The notes under the pieces were generated by a model. The model saw only the letters and a program-made list of their open reading frames with translations. It had not been told where the DNA came from and made no database searches. 64,000 nucleotides of DNA from Cephalopachus bancanus (Eukaryota > Chordata > Mammalia > Primates > Tarsiidae), in NCBI GenBank assembly GCA_027257055.1, contig JAPVLO010000161.1:5720501-5784500 (forward strand), written 5' to 3'. Position numbers and translations under genes: made by a program. Shown one piece after another: positions 45,645 through 56,595 of this stretch. Numbering within the stretch: the first letter of the stretch is position 1; each line of letters begins with the position of its first letter.

Positions 45645-45945
45645 TTAAATGGCCAGATATGGTGGCTCAAGCCTGTAATCCCAGGACTTTGGGAGGTGGA
45701 GGTTAGAGGATTGCCTGAGCTCAGGGGTTCGAGACCAGCCTGAGCAACATGGTGAGAACTCTTCTCTACAATAAATCAAAAAAATTAGCCAGGCATGATA
45801 GAACATGCCTGTGGTTTCAGCTACTTGGAAGGCTGAGGCAAAAGGATCACCTGAGCCCAGTAGGTCGAGGTTGCGGTGTCCATGAGCATAATATTGCACT
45901 CCAGCCTGGGTGACAGAGTGAGACTCCAACTCAAAAAAAATTATA
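45645..45945 (+). mobile_element. Alu, sense
   Basis: Complete dimer, moderately diverged, A tail. Confidence 0.88.
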
Positions 45946-46385
45946 AAATGTCATATTGATAAACATGCGAACTATTAAAGAATGCTGTAGTTAACAAGTA
46001 GTTCACAATTGCCTACAATTTCATTTTCACAGGAAATTAAAGTTTCTAAGAGTTAGGAATCTTAATCAATATATGTAAATGACCTATTAAAATAGTAATG
46101 GTAAAGAGAAACAACTCTGTATGAAAAGTATGCAAGGAAAGTTGAATGTGTTTTTTATTAGGAAAGGTTGAGATATGAAGGGTGTGATTTTGTTGAGGAA
46201 AAGGAGGGTAATTTTATCTTAAAGTTGAATGACTTGTTCTAGAATGAGAAAGTGGAAAATGTAGGGAGGAAAAACTTAAATGGATATAAAAAGTTGTAGA
46301 TTTTGCAGAAAGGAATCTTGGAAAAGAAATCTGATGCATGGCCAAGCTGGCTAGAATTTGGAATGGGATTTACTTATATGGTTTT
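45946..46385. other. A/G-rich sequence, unassigned old repeat
   Basis: The character suggests an old ERV interior, but no motif is firm. Confidence 0.3.
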
Positions 46386-46540
46386 CTTTTTTTTTTTTCT
46401 GTTTTTTTTTTTTTTAGATTAGAAAATGTAGTGTATTTAGAAAGTAAATTAGAGAGAGAGAGGAGATTCACCTCTCCAAGGTAGGAGAGGGGGCCAAAGC
46501 GTAGAAAACATGGCCATACCAGAGTTTAGTAAAGCAATGG
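46386..46540 (-). mobile_element. LTR R-region retrocopy P2, antisense
   Basis: Poly(T) 46386-46415 is followed by AGATTAGAAAATGTAG. The body to 46540 aligns with P3 and with the LTRs at 49 and 59 kb. The far end stops at GCAATG, which corresponds to the LTR start-site region. Confidence 0.75.
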
Positions 46541-46564
46541 CCTATAAGTTTTTTTAGTGGATCT

Positions 46565-46853
46565 TTTTTTTTCCTTTGAGTTGGAGTCTCACTCTGTTGC
46601 CCAGGCTGGAATGCTGTAGTCCAATTACAGCTCAATGAAGCCTTGACCTCCTGAGTTCAAGCATTCCTCTCACTTCAGCCTCCCAGGTAACTGGGACTAC
46701 AGGTGTACACCATCACGCCTGGCTAATTTTTTGGATTTTTGTAGAGATTTTATGTTGCATAGGCTGGTCTTGAACTTCTGGGTTCAAGCAATCCTTTCAT
46801 CTCGGCCTCCAAAAGTGCTGGAATTATAGGCATGAGCCACCACACCTGGACAT
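46565..46853 (-). mobile_element. Older Alu, antisense
   Basis: Diverged antisense dimer between P2 and P3. Confidence 0.87.
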
Positions 46854-46862
46854 GAATGAGCC

Positions 46863-47030
46863 TTTTTTTTTAGATTAGAAAATATAGTTTATTTAAAGTA
46901 AATTAGTGAGAGAGAGAGAGAAAGAGAAGATTCACCATCCTAAGGTAGGGGAGGGAGCGAAAGCCAAGAAACCTGGCAACAGTCATAGCTCAAAGAGCAC
47001 ATGGCCACACCAGAGTCTAGCAAGACAATG
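46863..47030 (-). mobile_element. LTR R-region retrocopy P3, antisense
   Basis: Poly(T) then TAGATTAGAAAATATAG, with TTTATT (reverse AATAAA) next to it. The body ends at GACAATG, the same LTR position as P2. Confidence 0.77.
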
Positions 47031-47053
47031 ACCCATTAATAAGTCTTAATATC

Positions 47054-47350
47054 AGCCAGGCTCAGTGGCTCAGCCTGTAATCCCGCGCCTTTGGGAGGCT
47101 GAGGTGAGTGGATTGCCTGAGCCCGCGGGTTCGAGACCCGCCTGGGCAGCGAGACCTCATCTCCATAATAAATCAAAAAATCAGCTGGGCGTGGTAGCGC
47201 ATGCCTGTAGTTCCGGCTACTCGGAAGGCTGAGGCGGAAGGATCGCCGGAGCCCAGCAGGTTGAGGCTGCGGTGGCCGGGAGCGGCCACTACACTCCAGT
47301 CTGGGCGACAGAGTGAGACTCCAACTCAAAAACAAAAAACAAAAAAAAAA
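47054..47350 (+). mobile_element. Alu, short-linker
   Basis: Complete young-type dimer with GCGGGTTCGAGACCCGC. Confidence 0.92.
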
Positions 47351-47377
47351 CCCAAATAATTTTCTTGGATTATTGGT

Positions 47378-47668
47378 CTTTTTTCTTTTTTTTTGAGTCA
47401 GAGTCTCTATTGCTCAGGCTGGAGTGCAATGGCACGCTCACAACCACCGCAGCCTTGACTTGGACTCAGGTGATCCTTCCATCTCAGCCTTCCAAGTAGC
47501 TGGAACTACAGGCATGCACCACCATGCCTGGCTAATTTTTAAATTTATTATAGAGATGAGGTTTCGCCAAGTTGCCCAGACTGGTCTTGAACCAGTAGGC
47601 TCAGGCAATTCTCTCACCTTGGCCTCCCAAAGTGTTGGATTATAGGCATAAGCCATCACACCCTGCTG
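47378..47668 (-). mobile_element. Alu, antisense
   Basis: Complete antisense dimer, with a small deletion at CTCTATTGCTCAGG. Confidence 0.88.
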
Positions 47669-47817
47669 GTCTTCTCTTAATAAGAGATTGTAAAAGGATT
47701 TTTCTTTACCTTTTAAGTAATCTGCTTGGGAAACCAAGATTTGATCTTTTATCAGAATAATTTATTGTGCCTTCGGATAACCGTTATTAGATATTTGATT
47801 ATTTAAAAGAACTGTGG

Positions 47818-48090
47818 GCCAGGCATGGTGGCTCATGCCTATAATCCCAGTACTTTGGGAAGCCAAGGCGAGAGGACTCCCTGAGCCCAGGGTTCAAGAC
47901 CAGCCTGGATAACTTGGTGAGACCTTATCTCTACAAGAAATCAAGAAAAATTAGCCGGGCATGATGGCGTGTGCCTGTAGTTCTAGGTACTTGGAAGGAT
48001 CACCTGAGTCCAGGAGATTGAGACTATGGTGGCCGTGAGTGTGCCACTGCACTCCCGCCTGGGCAACAGAGTGAGACTCCAACTAAAAAA

Positions 48091-48135
<45 letters not shown>
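47818..48135 (+). mobile_element. Alu with (AG)n tail
   Basis: Sense dimer with a deletion in the right arm. Its tail turned into a 36-bp AG microsatellite (48100-48135). Confidence 0.88.
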
Positions 48136-48137
<2 letters not shown>

Positions 48138-48326
48138 TGTGACTTCTCACTTTGAAAAAGCTAAGGTTTTTTTGTTTTTGCAGTTTTGATAAATTCACCT
48201 TTCCCAAATCAACTCCCAAATGAAATCTTATGGTTCATGAGGGATCTTTCCCAGATTTTTTCTTGGAAAATCTCAAAAGATTTGTTTTTTCACTTTGGTA
48301 TAAAGTTGTTAAAAATATTTCTTTTA

Positions 48327-48615
48327 GCCGGGCTCGGTGGCTCAGCCTGTAATCCCGCGCCTTCGGGAGGCTGAGGTGAGTGGAATGCCTGAGCCCACGG
48401 GTTCGAGACCCGCCTGGGCACTGAGACCTCATCTCTACAATAAATCAAAAAATCAGCCGGGCGTGGTAGCGCGCACCTGTAGTTCTGGCTACTTGGAAGG
48501 CTGAGGCGGAAGGATCGCTGGAGCCCAGCAGGTCGAGGCTGCAGTGGCCGCTCCCGGCCACTGCACTCCAGTCTGGGTGACAGAGTGAGACTCCAACTCA
48601 GAAAAAAAAAAAAAC
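48327..48615 (+). mobile_element. Alu, short-linker
   Basis: Complete dimer. The right-arm end reads CAGTGGCCGCTCCCGGCCACTGC, a small local inversion-like change compared with GGCCGGGAGCGGCCACTGC. Confidence 0.92.
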
Positions 48616-48784
48616 AATTTATTTTTAATTGAGTGGGAAGCATTATCAAGTAAAAAAAGATACTTTACCTTCCCTAGGTTATGCTTGTATGGGTAAAATA
48701 CTATTTTGGAAATTTTATGAAGTTTATAGAAATGTACAATACCCTTGCTATCCATGATATGTTCTAGTATAATACATACATTTT

Positions 48785-49072
48785 TTGTGTGTCTGGGTCT
48801 CACTCTGTCATCCAGACTGGAGTGCAGTTGGACTATCACGGCTCAGTATAGCTTTGACATCCTGAGCTCAGGTAATCCTTCTGCTTCAACCTCCTGAGTA
48901 ACTGGGACTACAGGTACATGTCACCATGCCTTATTAATTTTTTTATTTTTCATTTTTAGGAGACAAGGTCTCACTGTGTTGCCCAGGTTGGTCTCAAACT
49001 CCTGGGCTCAAGCCATCTTCTCACCTTCACCTCCCCGTTACAGGCATGAGTCACCATGCTGGGATAGCCCAG
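48785..49072 (-). mobile_element. Older Alu, antisense
   Basis: Diverged antisense dimer. Confidence 0.8.
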
Positions 49073-49344
49073 GAAAATATTGTTAGGGTGCAGAGGGGTG
49101 CAACACCACCAGAGTTGGTGTGCCAGAGGTGCACGCCAGTATTGAGAGATCTGAGCAATGCAAACATTTGCAACACACAAAAAGATGAAGAAAATATTTC
49201 TTTAAGAAAAGATTACTTCCCATAGACAGGAAGAGGGCCAGCACTTGAGATGAGCGTGGGTGTCTGGGATGCAATCCAATGCTGCATGAAAGAGGTAAAG
49301 AATGGCACAGAAGTTAGATTATAAAATATAGTTGATTTAAAAGT

Positions 49345-49625
49345 AAATAAAGCCTGGCATGGTGGGTCATGCACTATGGGAGGCTGAGGTGAGAGGTTGA
49401 CTGAGCCCACAGGTTCGAAACCAGCCTGGGCAACTTGGTAAGACCTTGTCTCTCAATACATTTAAAAATTAGCCAGGTGTGGTGGTACATGACTGTAGTT
49501 CTGGCTACTTGGAAGGCGGAGACAAAAGGATCGCCTGAGCCCAGCAGGTTGAGGCTGCGGTGGCTGTGAGCATGCCACTGCAATCCAGCTTGGGCAACAG
49601 AGTGAGACTCTGGCTCAAAAAAATA
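49345..49625 (+). mobile_element. Alu in LTR A
   Basis: Sense dimer with a short left-arm deletion (GGTCATGCACTATGGGAGG), inserted at the LTR poly(A) signal region. Confidence 0.88.
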
Positions 49626-50250
49626 AAGTTAAATTAAAAAATAAAAGTAAAAGTAAATTAGAGAGAGAGAAGATTCACCTCCCCAAGGTGGGGGAGATGG
49701 CCAAAGTAAAGAAACATGAAGACGGCCCTACTTCAAAGAGTGCACGGCCACACCAGAGTCTAGCAAAGCAATGCTGAATGACTGCTCATGGCTGAGTCCT
49801 TTTGACCATTCCCTTTGATGGGGGAAGGTCATTAAGGTGATTGGGCGGTGGTCTGCTCCTCGTCATCTCAAAGGGGGCAGGCAAGCATGGGTACTGATGT
49901 CAGGTGATAGACAGCAGGCAGATGGGTAGGTTAGTCACATGATGCTGCCACGGTGGGGTCTGTCTGTGTCATGTATGTCACAAAGGGTTGATTAGGTGAA
50001 CTTGGGGGTTTGGTTCCAGAGGGGTTTTTCCTGCAAGACACTTGTTAGACATTTGCAGTCCGCAAACTCCTTGGCCAGAGGTGATCTTATTGTCATTTCT
50101 ATGGCGTTGACAAGGAACCTGAAAGTTTACTACAGATTATTATGCTAAATCATGAATTGAAAGGTGGGCTGTCCTGGTCTTGCCTCTGATGGAGATTTGC
50201 TGAAAGGGGGGGATAGGCTGCTGCTTGGCCTGCAGTAGAATGTCTGAATG

Positions 50251-50841
50251 CTTTTTTTTTTGAGTTGGAGTCTCACTCTGTCACCCAGACTGGAGTGCAG
50301 TGGCCGCTCCCGGCCACCGCAGCCTTGACCTGCTGGGCTCTGGGGATCCTTCCACTTCAGCCTTCCAAGTAGCTGGAACTACAAACGTGCACTACCACGC
50401 CTGGCTAATTTTTGGTTTATTTTATTTTTTATTTTTTTGAGTTGGAGTCTCACTCGGTCGCCCAGACTGGAGTGCAGTGGCCGCTCCCGGCCACCGCAGC
50501 CTCGACCTGCTGGGCTCCGGCGATCTTTCCGCCTCAGCCTTCCGAGTAGCTGGAATTACAGGCATGCGCTACCACACCCGGCTAATTTTTTGATTTTTTG
50601 TAGAGATGAGGTCTCGCTGCCCAGGCGGGTCTCGAACCCGCGGGCTCAGGCAATCCACTCACCTCAGCCTCCCAAAGGCGCGGGATTACAGGCTGAGCCA
50701 CCGAGCCCGGCTCTTGGTTTATTTTTAAGACAAGGTCTCGCCAAGTTGCCCGGGTGGATCTCGAACCTGCAGGCTCAGGCAATGCACTCGCCTCGGCCTC
50801 CCAAAGTGCTGGGATTACAGTAGGGGCCACAGAGCCTGGCT
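50251..50841 (-). mobile_element. Alu interrupted by a younger Alu
   Basis: The outer antisense Alu (50251-50421 and 50713-50841) is split by an inner antisense short-linker Alu (about 50436-50712). TTGGTTTATTTT is repeated on both sides of the inner copy. Confidence 0.92.
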
Positions 50842-50894
50842 AAATGCTTTCTAATGCCTATGCTGAGGCAAAAAGATTAAACTAAGAATAAGCT

Positions 50895-51200
50895 AAGTTT
50901 CTTTTTTTTTTTTGAGTTGGAGTCTCACTCGGTCGCCCAGACTGGAGCACAGTGGCCGCTCCCGGCCACCGCAGCCTCGACCTGCTGGGCTCCGGCCATC
51001 CTTCCGCCTCAGCCTTCCAAGTAGCCGGAATTACAGGCATGCGCTACCACGCCCGGCTGATTTTTTGATTTACTGTAGAGATGAGGTCTCGCTGCCCAGG
51101 CGGGTCTCGAACCCGCAGGCTCAGGCAATCCACTCACCTCAGCCTCCCAAAGGCGCGGGATTACAGGCTGAGCCACCGAGCCCGGCTCTTCTAGGTTTCT
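50895..51200 (-). mobile_element. Alu, antisense, short-linker, in LTR A
   Basis: CTAAGTTTCT before it and CTAGGTTTCT after it form the target repeat. Confidence 0.92.
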
Positions 51201-51217
51201 ATAGGTACCGCCTTTCA

Positions 51218-51231
51218 TTCCCACCTCTTGC
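51218..51231 (-). promoter_or_regulatory. Polypurine tract of ERV copy A
   Basis: On the minus strand GCAAGAGGTGGGAA directly precedes the LTR start TGAAAGG, as expected for the plus-strand primer of retroviruses. The same junction recurs in copy C at 63046. Confidence 0.7.
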
Positions 51232-51244
51232 TATTTCAAAAATA

Positions 51245-51364
51245 TTCTTTTTTTTTTTTTTAAGAGTAGTATTTATAGCTGGGCTATAACCTGCGGGCTC
51301 AGGCAATCCTCTAGACTCAGTCTCCCAAAGTGCTTGGATTACAGGTTGAGCCACCGAGCCCGGC
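51245..51364 (-). mobile_element. Short, internally deleted Alu in ERV A
   Basis: Poly(T) is followed by AAGAGTAGTATTTATAGC and then only the last 80 bp of a reversed left arm. Confidence 0.75.
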
Positions 51365-51493
51365 CAAAATCTCCTTTTTAAAAGTTTATACATATGAAAC
51401 TTTTGGACCATTCTGTTTGTAACAGTCTGATGCAAAACCCTTTGGAGTGAACAGACCATATGAATGAGAAATGATTTGTCCCTACTTATTTAT

Positions 51494-51805
51494 AATTATG
51501 AACAGGCAGCCGGGCTCGGTGGCTCAGCCTGTAATCCCGCGCCTTTGGGAGGCTGAGGTGAGTGGATTGCCCAAGCCTGCGGGTTCGAGACCCGCCTGGG
51601 CAGAAAGACCTCATCTCTACAATAAATCAAAAAAACCAGCCGGGTGTGGTAGCGCGCGCCTGTAATTCCAGCTATTCGGAAGGCTGAGGCGGAAGGATCG
51701 CCGGAGCCCAGCAGGCCAAGGCTGCGGTGGCCGGGAGCGGCCACTGCACTCCAGTCTGGGTGACAGAGTGAGACTCCAACTCAAAAAAAAAATTATGAAC
51801 AGGCA
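51494..51805 (+). mobile_element. Alu, short-linker, with 15-bp TSD
   Basis: AATTATGAACAGGCA lies at 51494-51508 and 51791-51805, inside ERV copy A. Confidence 0.95.
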
Positions 51806-52150
51806 AACTTGTTCAAAACCCTTTAAATTACTAAATTAGTCTTAGTCGAAAGACATGGGCAATTAAGTGACAGTGATCGGTTCCTATCCTTATTGTGTTT
51901 ACACAGCATACCCAGAATTTTATCTGTTCAGCAGGAGAAGTGCTAGGCTTAGTAAAAGCGACTTAACCAGGTGGCAATGGCCAATTCCCATACCTTATCA
52001 TGTCACTCAGGATGTTTAGCATTTAAAGCTTTACCTGTCTCATAAGAGGGTGCTAGTTAGGTACAACAGGTGATTTAAACTTTTGTTTATAAAATACAAC
52101 TTTAGCAAACCTGATATAACAAATGCTGGTGTTATCTAGCATTAATGTTT
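51806..52150 (-). pseudogene. Interior (env/3' pol region) of ERV copy A
   Basis: By position upstream of the polypurine tract this should be env or 3' pol sequence. No recognisable motif or open frame remains. Confidence 0.35.
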
Positions 52151-52152
52151 TG

Positions 52153-52455
52153 TTTTCTGTTTTTGTTTTTTTTTTTTGAGTTGGAGTCTCACTCTGTCGC
52201 TGGAGTGCAATGGCAGGCTCCCGGCCACCACAGCCTCAATATGCTGGGCTCAGGAGATCCGTCCACCTCAGCCTTCCAAGTAGCTGGAACAACAGGTGCG
52301 TGCTACCATGCCCAACTAATTTTTTTATTTATTGTAGAGACAAGGTCTTACCATGTTGCCTAGGCTGGTCTCGAACCTGTGGGCTCAGGCAATCCTCTTG
52401 CCTCGGTCTCCCAAAGTGCTGGGATTACAGGCATGAGCCACTGTACCCGGACACT
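52153..52455 (-). mobile_element. Alu, antisense, in ERV A
   Basis: Antisense dimer lacking CCCAGGC at the right-arm start (CTCTGTCGCTGGAGTG). Confidence 0.9.
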
Positions 52456-52689
52456 TTAATGTTTTAACACATGGTGAAGTTGGAAGTAAGATTTTAGTCA
52501 AGCCCTTGCAAGTTTAGTTGGAAAAGCAGATTAAAATTACAATTGACTTTTTTTAGTTTGTTAACAGGATTCATGAACACATGGTCTCTTTACTTTTGTT
52601 TGGGGGAAAAGGTTGACATAGTTCCAGTTTGGATTTAACTTGAGAGATTTATCATAGAAAAATCAAACATGAAGTTAAACATTTTTTAT

Positions 52690-53280
52690 TTCTTGTCCCG
52701 GCCACCCCCTGAGGGGACTCCCAAGTACACGTGAGGAGGTGGAGGTGAGGAGGTGGTGCAGGTGGTTTGACTGGCTACATCTAGCAGGCCTCCACCAGGG
52801 GGTTATCAGGCAGCCGGGGTGGGGGGCGGGAAGAACCAGAAGGTTGGAGAATGGGGTCAGGCGCCGTGGCCTTTGGCGCCGGCCCTTCCTCTGCAGATAA
52901 ATATGGAGGGCGAGAAGGAAGAGCAGGAAGGGAAACTGACTGAGAGTGGAGTAGCAAAAGCAGATTACAAGAGACAGGAGAAGTTACCAACTGGGTCAGC
53001 GTCTGAGTTGTGACAGGGAAAGCAGGAAGGAGATAAAGTGATCAAAGAAGGAGTGTGGGAGTGCCACAGGAAAAACAGGGGTTCGGGTGGTGCCATTTTG
53101 CAAACCTTGGGCCATTTGCCCTTGTGGTGGCAATAGAGGTCAAGCCCAAGGGGAGTACCAGAGGCAATAGACTCGCCTTGGACCCATCTCCTGGTCGCCT
53201 AGCCGGCACTGAGGAGACACTTAGAACAGATGCTCCTCTTTGGGGAGAGAGTCCTGAGACCTTTAAGAATGAAAAGACAC
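52690..53280 (-). pseudogene. gag region of ERV copy A, broken
   Basis: In reverse it matches 61988-62440 of copy B up to its fold-back. A proline-rich piece is followed by Ser/Lys-rich sequence. The start region is split by an Alu and frames carry stops. Confidence 0.5.
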
Positions 53281-53587
53281 AGCCGGGCTCGGTGGCTCAG
53301 CCTGTAATCCCACGCCTTTGGGAGGCTGAGGTGAGTGGATTGCCTGAGCCTGCGGGTTCGACACCCACCTGGGCAACTTGGCAAGATCTCATCTCTACAA
53401 TAAATCAAAAAATTTAGCCGGGCGTGGTAGTGCGTGCCTGTAGTTCCAGCTACTTGGAAGGATGAGGTGGAAGGATCGCCGGAGCCCAGCAGGTCGAGGC
53501 TGCGGTGGCCAGGAGCGGCCACTGCACTCCAATCTGGGCGACAGAGTGAGACTTCAACTCAAAAAAAAAAAAAAAAGAAAAGACACA
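53271..53587 (+). mobile_element. Alu, long-linker, in gag of copy A, with 11-bp TSD
   Basis: GAAAAGACACA lies at 53271-53281 and 53577-53587. It interrupts the gag start region. Confidence 0.94.
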
Positions 53588-54769
53588 CCAGTGGTGAGTC
53601 TTTTTTCACAACTGATTGAGCATTCCTCGTTCTGGGGTCCTAGAGAGAAAGAGAGAGAGAGTGTCCTAAGAACTGCTTCTGAGAGGTCCAAGAGAGAGAA
53701 AGTCCATCCACCAACTAAAGCTGGCGTCCCAGATGAAGGAGGGTGGAATCAGACCATCTACCACCTATGCCCTGCAGAGGGGGGAATCAGAAACCATCCA
53801 TGCCCTCAGCCTGCGTCTCAGGAATCAGGAACCATCCATGCCCTCAGCCTTCGTTGGTGGAATCAACTCAAGTGGAGCATCCTGTCTCCTCAACCCACCT
53901 CAGCCACCAGTGCCAGGGCTGTTCCAACTTGCCACAGAGGGTCCCAGACCCCACCATTTCCCAAGGCAAAAGAAAAGAAAGAGTGACCTCTCAAGAGTGG
54001 CTTTCAGGATCTTCCTCCCAACCAAATAAAGAACGAAGCTGGTGCTTCGTAGCGAGAAGGCTGAGGCGATGCAGGGTTCCACTCACTGTAGCTCGTCTTC
54101 GGGTGAAAAAAGAACAGAGATCAGTCAGTGAAAGATAAGGGCTGAGTTCCTCGCCTCTCACCTGGTCGGGCACTGGTGGTCCAGCACCTTCCTTCAGGGG
54201 CCTTCTCGCCTTTCCAGGAAGTCGCCCTGGTAAAAAGACAGTCAGTTGCCCTCCGAGATCCAGTCTGGTCCACGAAGAGGCTCGGAGAGCTCAGCTACAG
54301 GTCGAGGTAGAGGATAGAACTTAGACTCCCACCCTAGCAGGCCCCAGCATTCTGATGCCTTTCCTTGGGGCCTTCAGACACACCAGGGAGCTGCCCAGGC
54401 TCGAGCCATCAGTTGCCACCAAGTTCCAGCATAGTGCACAGGAAGACACGGGCTTGAAGAGAGGAAAGTGAGAAAAGAGTCATGGAGGGGGTTTTCCTGT
54501 ACTTGGCCACCAGATGAAAGGGTCAACTGAGGCGAGGTGGGCCAGTTCCAGGGCCATGGGAATGATACAAGATTGCAACCAAGTAAGCAGGTAGAAAGAA
54601 GTAAAGTTTATTATTCACCTTTCACTGATGGGAAAGGGGGCCGACACTCAGAGGCAAGTGTGGTGTTGAAGGGCCCCAAAATGGGTATATTTAAGGGCTT
54701 TTGAAGAGAAGAGAGAGAGAACGGCAGGTCTCGGTGGAAGAGGAGAATGAGAGAGACCAAGAGAGTGGC
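53588..54769 (-). other. Leader of ERV copy A
   Basis: Long untranslated leader between PBS and gag. It includes a second TATA (54686-54694), a second poly(A) signal (TTTATT 54607-54612), an LTR-like end (TGAAAGGG at 54515) and a second PBS-like site (54495-54512), all read on the minus strand. A 'CCATCCATGCCCTCAGCCTG' unit is repeated at about 53795 and 53831. Confidence 0.6.
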
Positions 54770-54789
54770 ATATCTCGGTGCGACCACCA
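54770..54789 (-). promoter_or_regulatory. PBS-like site 1 of ERV copy A
   Basis: On the minus strand, four bases after the LTR end CTAACA, TGGTGGTCGCACCGAGATAT resembles the threonine-tRNA type (recalled as TGGAGGTCCCACCGAGAT). Confidence 0.55.
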
Positions 54790-54793
54790 GAAA

Positions 54794-55353
54794 TGTTAGA
54801 GTTCTGAGGGGCTCAACACCGCTGAAGCCGGCATGCCGGAGGTGTGAGCCAGTGACGAGAGATCCAAGCAATGCAAATATTTGCCACACAAAAAGATGAA
54901 GAAAGAAAAGATTTATTTAAGAAAATATTATTTTCCATAGACAAGAAGAGGGCCAGCACTCTAAGGCGAGTGCGGGTGTCTGGGGTGCAATCCGACGCTG
55001 CATGAAAGATGTAAAGAAGCCGGGCTTGGTGGCTCAGCCTGTAATCCCGCGCCTTTGGGAGGCTGAGGTGAGTGGATTGCCTGAGCCTGCTGGTTCGAGA
55101 CCCGCCTGGGCAACTTGGCGAGACCTCATCTCTACAATAAATCAAAAAATCAGGCGGACCTGGTAGCGCATGCCTGTAATTCGGCTACTTGGAAGGCTGA
55201 GGCAGAAGGATCGCCAGAGCTCAGCAGGTCGAGGCTGCGGTGGCCGGGAGTGGTCACTGCACTCCAGCCTGGGCGACAGAGTGAGACTCCAACTCAAAAA
55301 AAAAAAGAAAGATGTGAAGAATCGCACAGAAGTTAGGTTTTAAAATATAGTTT
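54794..55353 (-). repeat. Partial 5' LTR of ERV copy A
   Basis: It contains U5 and part of R, with the sense end at 54794 (CTCTAACA). It is cut off at the R poly(A) signal by an Alu. One Alu (55018-55306) lies inside. Confidence 0.8.
55007..55320 (+). mobile_element. Alu in 5' LTR A with TSD
   Basis: AAAGATGTAAAGAA before and AAAGATGTGAAGAA after it form a 14-bp repeat with one change. Confidence 0.92.
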
Positions 55354-55633
55354 ATAGCTGGGCTCGGTGGCCCAGCCTGTAATCCCGCGCCTTTGGGAGG
55401 CTGAGGTGAGTGGATTGCCTGAGCCCGCGGGTTCGAGACCCGCCTTGGCAGCGAGACCTCATCTCTACAATAAATAAAAAAATCAGCCGGGCGTGGTAGC
55501 GCATGCTTGTAGTTCCAGCTACTTGGAAGGCTGAGGTGGAAGGAGCCCAGTGGGTTGAGGCTGTGGTGGCTGGGAGCGGCCACTGCACTCCGGTCTGGGT
55601 GACCGAGTGAGACTCCCACTCAAAAAAAAAAAA
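55354..55633 (+). mobile_element. Alu, short-linker, at LTR/L1 junction, no TSD
   Basis: It is complete apart from a small right-arm deletion. The left flank is LTR R sequence and the right flank is L1 ORF2. No direct repeat joins them. Confidence 0.9.
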
Positions 55634-55879
55634 AGAGAATACTATGAACAATTGTATTTGTATGTATGTATTTGTATGTATGTATGTATGTATTTGTAAT
55701 TGTATGAACAAATAACATATGTGACAAGGACAAATTCCTTGAAACACACACATTACCTAAACTGACACAAGAAGAAACAAAAAAACTCAACAAATCTTTA
55801 ACAAGAGATTGAATCAGTCATCAAAAACCTCCCAACAAAGAAAAGTCCTGGTCCAGGTGACTTCACAGATGATTTCTAC

Positions 55880-56205
55880 CAAACACTTAAAGAAGAATTA
55901 ACTCCAGGCATAGTGGCTCAAGCCTATAATCCCAGCACTCTGGGAGGCCGAGGCGAGAGGATTGCCTGATCTCAGGGATTGAGACCAGCCTGGGCAACTT
56001 GGTGAGAACTTGTCTCTACAATAAATAAAAAAATAAGCTGGGTGTGGTAGTGCATGCCTGTAGTTCCAGCTACTTGGAAGGTTGAAGTAGAAGAATTGCC
56101 TGAGCCCAGCAGCTCAAGGCTGCGGTGGCAGTGAGCGTGCCACTGCACTCCAGCCTGGGTGACAGTGAGACTTTGACTCAAAAAAAAAGAAGAATTAACA
56201 CTATT
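55880..56205 (+). mobile_element. Alu in L1 with TSD AAGAAGAATTAAC
   Basis: Sense dimer, body about 55904-56188. The 13-bp repeat is present on both sides. Confidence 0.92.
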
Positions 56206-56559
56206 CCTTTTCAAACTCTTCCAAAAAAGTGAAGAGAGATAACTCATAATTTAGTCTATGAGACCAGCATTACCTTGATACCCAAGCCAGACATAGACAT
56301 CACAAGAAAAAAAAAATTACAGACCAAATCCCTTATGAATATAGATGGAAAAATAACACAATATCACCAAATTGAATTCAACCACATATTAAAAGGATTT
56401 TTCATCAAGCTCAAGTGTGCTTTATCCCAGAAATGCCAGTGTGGTTCAACACAAGAAAATCAATTTTTAAAAATCACATTAACAGAACAAAGAAAACAAA
56501 GCCACATGATTATCTGAATCGGTGCAGAAAAGGTATTTGAAAAAAATCTAATACCATTA

Positions 56560-56560
56560 C

Positions 56561-56595
<35 letters not shown>

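Larger units (their letters stand above)
49081..51217 (-). repeat. 3' LTR of ERV copy A
   Basis: In sense it runs from TGAAAGGCGG (at 51217) to CCCTAACA (at 49081). Four Alus inflate it to 2.1 kb. The adjacent polypurine stretch supports a 3' LTR. Confidence 0.8.
49081..55353 (-). mobile_element. ERV copy A (class-I-like), antisense
   Basis: In reverse, the order is: partial 5' LTR (54794-55353), PBS-like site, leader with a second LTR-like unit, broken gag start, a large deletion or very diverged interior, polypurine tract (51218-51231 on the + strand) and 3' LTR (49081-51217). It shares long near-identical stretches with copy B in opposite orientation. All frames are broken and about ten Alus are nested. 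Confidence 0.82.
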
